Assembly (NCBI GenBank): GCA_021159265.1
Contig: JAGGSD010000113.1
Location: 1-10,004 of the forward strand
Direction of reading: 5' to 3'
Length of the DNA: 10,004 nucleotides
Origin: Syntrophobacterales bacterium
Lineage (GTDB): Bacteria; Desulfobacterota; Syntrophia; Syntrophales; UBA6807
The translations under genes were made by a program, and so were the position numbers. Positions 6,953 through 10,004 of the stretch are shown piece after piece (position 1 is the first letter of the stretch; each line of letters begins with the position of its first letter). The notes beneath the pieces are model-generated. The model did not search any database. It saw only the letters and a program-made list of their open reading frames with translations, and was not told the DNA's origin.

Positions 6953-8257
6953 TTAGAAATGCCAGATCATGGGCACCAGAACAATAACCAGAATGATACT
7001 CACAAGTTGTGGAAACCAGCCAGCCTTTATATAATCCATAAAGTTCAGTTTCCCGGGTCCCAACACAATTGTATTAGGCGGCGTGGCAATAGGCGTCATG
7101 AAACAGAGACTTGCCGCCATGCCAATGGCCATTAAGACAGGCCTCGGGCTTACGCCCATTCCGATTGCGGATGCCATACCGATAGGCGCCACGATAAGAG
7201 TCGTCGCCGTATTGGAGGCAAACTGGGTCAGAAATGCCGTGACAAGCACCATGGCCACCATAAGCGCGAATCCGGAATGCACAACAGAGTTCACAGCATT
7301 TGCTATCATCACGACACCCCCCGTTTTTATCAACGCGGTACTCACCGGGAACATACAGGCAAACAGGAATACCGTTGTCCAGGATACAGCCCCCGTCGCC
7401 TCTTTCCACGAAATACACTTAGTGGCAATAACCAGCATTGCCCCGGCCCCGGCTGCCACAAGAAGATTTATATGTAATGTCTTCCCTATGAATGGAACAT
7501 ATTTCCCCGCAGCCATAACAAAGATTACGAGGGCAAACAATATCAGCGCCACCGGCATCTTATGTGTTCTATACTCGAAACTCTCATCGAGTTTCGGTCC
7601 CTCGTAATCCTCGCCGGATGTATCTATCATCCCCTTGGGCAGGAATTTCACTCCTACAAGCACCATGGCGGCGATTCCTATAACAGCCAGAGGCACACCT
7701 ACCAGGCTGTACTCAAAGAAACCAAATGTCGGCAGTCCCGCTTTTTCCATAACACTCTGGATAACACCATTCGGTGGAGTACCGATCAGGGTCATCGTCC
7801 CTCCGAAGGAAGCGGCGAACGCCGTGCACATCATAAAGCGCTTCGTGCTGAATCCGGCCTTCGCTATTACGGCCAGGATTATCGGCAGAAAACATATAGT
7901 GGTTCCCGTATTTGAAAGAAATGCGGAAAGTATTGCGGTAACGATCATGATATTGGCCATTACCAGTGTTTCACGACCCTTGCCTTTTTCAACCGCCCAT
8001 CTGCCCACCTTATCGGCAAAACCCGTCCTGAACAGAGCTTCACCCATCATAAACATAAACATGAATATCAATGTCCACTTATTGGCAAAGTCCTTGAAAG
8101 CCAGTTTCGCCGGCAGAACACCTGTCATAGTCAACGCCACAGGCACTGCCATAGCCGTAGCCACGAGTGGTATCCACTCAGTAAGAAAGAACAAAAAAGC
8201 CACTGCTACAATTGCTATCGTAATCCATGCACCCGTATAATTAATAGCACCTTCCAT
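6953..8257 (-). CDS. SLC13/DASS-family anion (probable dicarboxylate) transporter
   Basis: This is a polytopic inner-membrane carrier (434 aa) of the divalent anion:sodium symporter family. It has about ten or more hydrophobic segments and an internal two-fold repeat: LSNTGTT (SNT at 115-117) with GTPPN (159-163) in the first half, and FASNTATT (SNT at 348-350) with IATPPNT (390-396) in the second. The paired SNT and PPN motifs form the sodium and carboxylate sites in characterised relatives such as VcINDY. The length fits the family. I chose ATG at 8257-8255, which lies 8 nt after an AAGGAGG site. The in-frame TTG at 8278 and ATG at 8263 sit before or too close to that site. Its place between a succinate CoA-transferase and the epimerase suggests transport of succinate, fumarate or malate, but substrate and coupling ion cannot be proven from sequence; sulfate or other anions remain possible. 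Confidence 0.88.
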   Translation of the reverse strand: MEGAINYTGAWITIAIVAVAFLFFLTEWIPLVATAMAVPVALTMTGVLPAKLAFKDFANKWTLIFMFMFMMGEALFRTGFADKVGRWAVEKGKGRETLVMANIMIVTAILSAFLSNTGTTICFLPIILAVIAKAGFSTKRFMMCTAFAASFGGTMTLIGTPPNGVIQSVMEKAGLPTFGFFEYSLVGVPLAVIGIAAMVLVGVKFLPKGMIDTSGEDYEGPKLDESFEYRTHKMPVALILFALVIFVMAAGKYVPFIGKTLHINLLVAAGAGAMLVIATKCISWKEATGAVSWTTVFLFACMFPVSTALIKTGGVVMIANAVNSVVHSGFALMVAMVLVTAFLTQFASNTATTLIVAPIGMASAIGMGVSPRPVLMAIGMAASLCFMTPIATPPNTIVLGPGKLNFMDYIKAGWFPQLVSIILVIVLVPMIWHF

Positions 8258-8294
8258 TGTCATCTCCTCCTTCTTCAATAAATTAAGTTATGGT

Positions 8295-9779
8295 TTAAGA
8301 TTTCATGGTACCAGTCTCTAAAAACCTGACGTGCCACGAGAAAGCCTCGCCTAATAATATAGGAATATGTCCTCCCACCTCCTTCCTTGCTCTATTATAA
8401 TAATCCCAAAGCGCGGGTCTGTAATCGGGATGCGCGCAATTTTCGATCATCACCCTTGCCTTTTCCCTGGGGTCCAGTCCCCTGAGATCACCGACACCCT
8501 GCTCGGTAACAATTATGTGGATTTCATGTTCCGTATGATCAACATGTGAAACATGAGGTACGACACATGACACTTTACCGTCCTTTGCTATGGACGGCGT
8601 CAGCATAACGACAAGACCACCATTCCTCGAAAAGTCACCGGATCCCCCGATACCATTGATCATTCTTGTGCCAAACATATGAGTGGAATTGGAATTTCCG
8701 TAGATATCCACCTCCAGCGCCGTATTCATGGCAACAACCCCGAGTCTCCTCGCAATTTCAGGGTTATTACTAATTTCCTGAGGCCTTAATATAATTTTTT
8801 CACGGTATTTTTTTATATCCTTGTAAAAACGTTCTAATCCCTCAGGAGAGGGGGTAAGAGATGTTCCCGATATGGCATTTACTTTACCGGAATCAATAAG
8901 ATCAAACATGGCATCCTGAATGACTTCAGTCCACATGTTAATATTTGTATATTTACTATCCAAAAGACCTGCCATAACCGCATTAGCGACATTACCAACA
9001 CCCGACTGCAAAGGCGGAAGGGTATCACCCTGATCAACCTCAAGGAAATCCAGCAGATTAGCCGCCATCTTTTTGGAAGTTTCATCCAGGGGAGCCAGGG
9101 GTCTGGTCTTATCCGTGATATCACAGGGAACAATCGCCACTATCTTACTGGGGTTACATGGCATATACGACGTGCCGATCCTCTGGGACGGATCTGTTAT
9201 CAAAATTGGCTGACGATAGGGGGGATCTTTAGGTATAAAGATATCGTGCATTCCTATCAACTCCATAGGCTGTGATGTATTGACCTCGACAATTACTTTA
9301 TCCGCCTCTTGAATAAAACTCGGCGTATTGCCGACGGAAGTCGAAGGAATAATACCGCCATTACCCATTATCGCTACCGCTTCAACAACAGCGACATCCA
9401 GATGACCTAAAAAACCGTGTCTCTGCTGCTGTGCGACCTGACTGAGATGTATGTCCTGGTACATGGTATCTCCATCATTAATACGCTTGTTGATCAATTT
9501 ACCCGTCTGATAGGGATACCTGCGGGATACAGCGTTAACCCCTGCAAGGGCTTCATCCAGTTCAGAGCCGACAGAGGCGCCCGTCAGAAGCCCGATCCTG
9601 ATTTTTTCACCATTCTTAACCCTGTCAGCCAGAGCCAGAGGCACAGCCTTCGGATAACCACAAGGTGTAAAACCACTGCAACCCACATTCATGCCGTCTT
9701 TGATATATTTCGCGGCTTCCCTGGCTGTGGTAACCTTAGACAACAAAGTTTTATTAAGAATTCTATCTTCAATATTCAC
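8295..9779 (-). CDS. Acetyl-CoA hydrolase/transferase family CoA-transferase (probable succinate:propionyl-CoA transferase)
   Basis: This cytoplasmic CoA-transferase (494 aa) most likely exchanges CoA between propionyl-CoA and succinate, or acetyl-CoA and succinate. It belongs to the Cat1/AarC/YgfH group. Evidence is the CoA-binding GVGNVANAVMAGL (260-272), the active-site Glu285 within MWTEVIQDAMFDLIDSGK (282-299), and the C-terminal signatures GGSGDFSRNGG, VVPHVSHVDHTEHE and VTEQGVGDLRGLDPREKARV. The length fits. The start is GTG at 9779-9777, chosen because an AAGGAGGT site (9786-9793) lies 6 nt upstream; the next methionine is residue 30. That GTG overlaps the TGA of the short biotinyl-like ORF as GTGA. 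The choice of propionyl-CoA as donor rests on the neighbouring mutase, epimerase and carboxyltransferase. Acetyl-CoA hydrolase, or a 4-hydroxybutyrate or other CoA-transferase, is less likely. Confidence 0.92.
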   Translation of the reverse strand: MNIEDRILNKTLLSKVTTAREAAKYIKDGMNVGCSGFTPCGYPKAVPLALADRVKNGEKIRIGLLTGASVGSELDEALAGVNAVSRRYPYQTGKLINKRINDGDTMYQDIHLSQVAQQQRHGFLGHLDVAVVEAVAIMGNGGIIPSTSVGNTPSFIQEADKVIVEVNTSQPMELIGMHDIFIPKDPPYRQPILITDPSQRIGTSYMPCNPSKIVAIVPCDITDKTRPLAPLDETSKKMAANLLDFLEVDQGDTLPPLQSGVGNVANAVMAGLLDSKYTNINMWTEVIQDAMFDLIDSGKVNAISGTSLTPSPEGLERFYKDIKKYREKIILRPQEISNNPEIARRLGVVAMNTALEVDIYGNSNSTHMFGTRMINGIGGSGDFSRNGGLVVMLTPSIAKDGKVSCVVPHVSHVDHTEHEIHIIVTEQGVGDLRGLDPREKARVMIENCAHPDYRPALWDYYNRARKEVGGHIPILLGEAFSWHVRFLETGTMKS

Positions 9780-9877
9780 TTTCCTACCTCCTTCTTATTT
9801 TCCTTTACTTTATCACCCTTGTTAACCAGAACCTCAAGGATGCTTCCCGGCATGGGGGACCTTACTTCTTCACTCAT
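9776..9877 (-). pseudogene. Truncated biotin-carrier (biotinyl domain) remnant, 33 codons, lacking the biotinylation site
   Basis: Reading from ATG at 9877-9875 gives MSEEVRSPMPGSILEV, LVNKGDKVKEN and KKEVGK, then TGA at 9778-9776. The first 27 residues are typical of the start of a biotin carboxyl carrier domain: xxPMPGxxxxVxVxxGDxVxxx. An intact carrier of the small subunit type has about 70 residues and continues into EAMKM, whose lysine takes biotin. Here that half is absent in every frame, because the CoA-transferase begins. The last six residues (KKEVGK) coincide with the downstream ribosome site rather than with the family pattern, which suggests a deletion joined a carrier gene to the CoA-transferase leader. 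A GAGG site lies about 10 nt before the ATG, so it may still be translated as a coupling leader. A functional half-domain peptide is possible but unsupported. Confidence 0.72.
9786..9793 (-). promoter_or_regulatory. Strong ribosome binding site for the CoA-transferase, inside the preceding ORF
   Basis: AAGGAGGT on the minus strand, 6 nt before the GTG start at 9779, is a near-perfect Shine-Dalgarno match and decides that start. It lies within the 3' end of the truncated biotinyl ORF, where it encodes part of the KKEVG tail. Ribosomes finishing that short ORF would stop on top of the CoA-transferase start. Confidence 0.85.
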
Positions 9878-9949
9878 TATGTATTTACCTCTTCGAATTT
9901 AAATGGCATAAAATTGCCCTGCATTTTCTATGACAGTGGTTAGCTCCCT

Positions 9950-10004
9950 TTAGTGTAACAACAAAGTCAGAAAGAGACCGGCTGCCGACACCGTGCCTAT
10001 TGTG
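9950..10004 (-). CDS. mmdB: C-terminal end of a sodium-translocating decarboxylase beta subunit (partial)
   Basis: Only the last 17 codons and the TAA (9952-9950) are inside the window. They read TIGTVSAAGLFLTLLLH. This resembles the closing membrane segment of OadB/MmdB/GcdB proteins, which ends in a G(T/S)xxAAGxxL-type hydrophobic stretch. The protein family is an integral-membrane subunit that couples decarboxylation of carboxybiotin to Na+ export. The call is supported by the biotin-carrier remnant 72 nt downstream and by the MmdA-type carboxyltransferase later in the run. Because the piece is so short, the family call is a recognition from pattern and context, and the specific substrate (methylmalonyl-CoA versus oxaloacetate or glutaconyl-CoA) is inferred from the cluster. 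Confidence 0.6.
   Translation of the reverse strand, partial: TIGTVSAAGLFLTLLLH

Noticed and set aside
7083..8240. Long plus-strand open frames of 174 and 201 codons opposite the transporter gene
   Set aside because: They lie fully antisense to a well-supported SLC13 gene, have low-complexity Ala/Ile/Thr-rich translations and no recognisable domain, so they are shadows of its codon pattern.
8258..8278. TTG at 8278 or ATG at 8263 as the transporter start
   Set aside because: The AAGGAGG site lies downstream of the TTG and only 2 nt from the first ATG. ATG at 8257 has ideal spacing.
9877..9924. A 15-codon ORF (ATG at 9924) ending in TAATG over the start of the biotinyl ORF
   Set aside because: No ribosome site at proper distance and no recognisable sequence. 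The overlap is easily produced by chance in a 72-nt AT-rich gap.

Overview
The window carries a methylmalonyl-CoA (propionate/succinate) gene cluster, with every supported gene on the minus strand. The genes are typical of an anaerobic bacterium that makes propionate from succinate or oxidises propionate. They include a two-subunit oxygen-labile class I fumarase, a succinate:propionyl-CoA type CoA-transferase, a B12-dependent mutase with its GTPase chaperone, a methylmalonyl-CoA carboxyltransferase, and the tail of a sodium-pumping decarboxylase membrane subunit. G+C looks moderate. I cannot name the species; a syntrophic or fermentative anaerobe (for example Desulfobacterota- or Firmicutes-like) is an inference only.

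Layout in transcription order (right to left): the last 17 codons of a sodium-translocating decarboxylase beta subunit (9950-10004); a 33-codon ORF that is the N-terminal half of a biotin-carrier domain and lacks the biotin-accepting lysine (9776-9877); an acetyl-CoA hydrolase/transferase family CoA-transferase (8295-9779), coupled to that ORF by a GTGA overlap; an SLC13/DASS anion transporter (6953-8257); a GC-rich intercistronic hairpin (6910-6937); methylmalonyl-CoA epimerase (6487-6891); the carboxyltransferase subunit MmdA/PccB (4835-6370); single-chain methylmalonyl-CoA mutase (2677-4806); MeaB/ArgK GTPase (1697-2680), overlapping the mutase by GTGA; a 275-bp gap with a ~140-bp complex palindromic element and a candidate promoter; then fumarase alpha (570-1415) and beta (1-552, running to the window edge).

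Together the genes can interconvert succinate and propionate. CoA is moved between succinate and propionyl-CoA, succinyl-CoA is isomerised to (R)-methylmalonyl-CoA, epimerised to (S), and decarboxylated to propionyl-CoA. If MmdA works with the beta subunit upstream, that last step would pump Na+. An SLC13-type carrier could then use the Na+ gradient to import a dicarboxylate. Fumarase links malate and fumarate to succinate. The reverse direction would be propionate oxidation.

Most of the window is ordinary, well-recognised metabolism. The parts worth a second look are the truncated biotinyl ORF fused into the CoA-transferase leader, the interleaved palindromic element at 1471-1610, the intercistronic hairpin before the epimerase, and the transporter inside the pathway operon. 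No tRNA, rRNA, CRISPR array, transposase or phage gene was seen.
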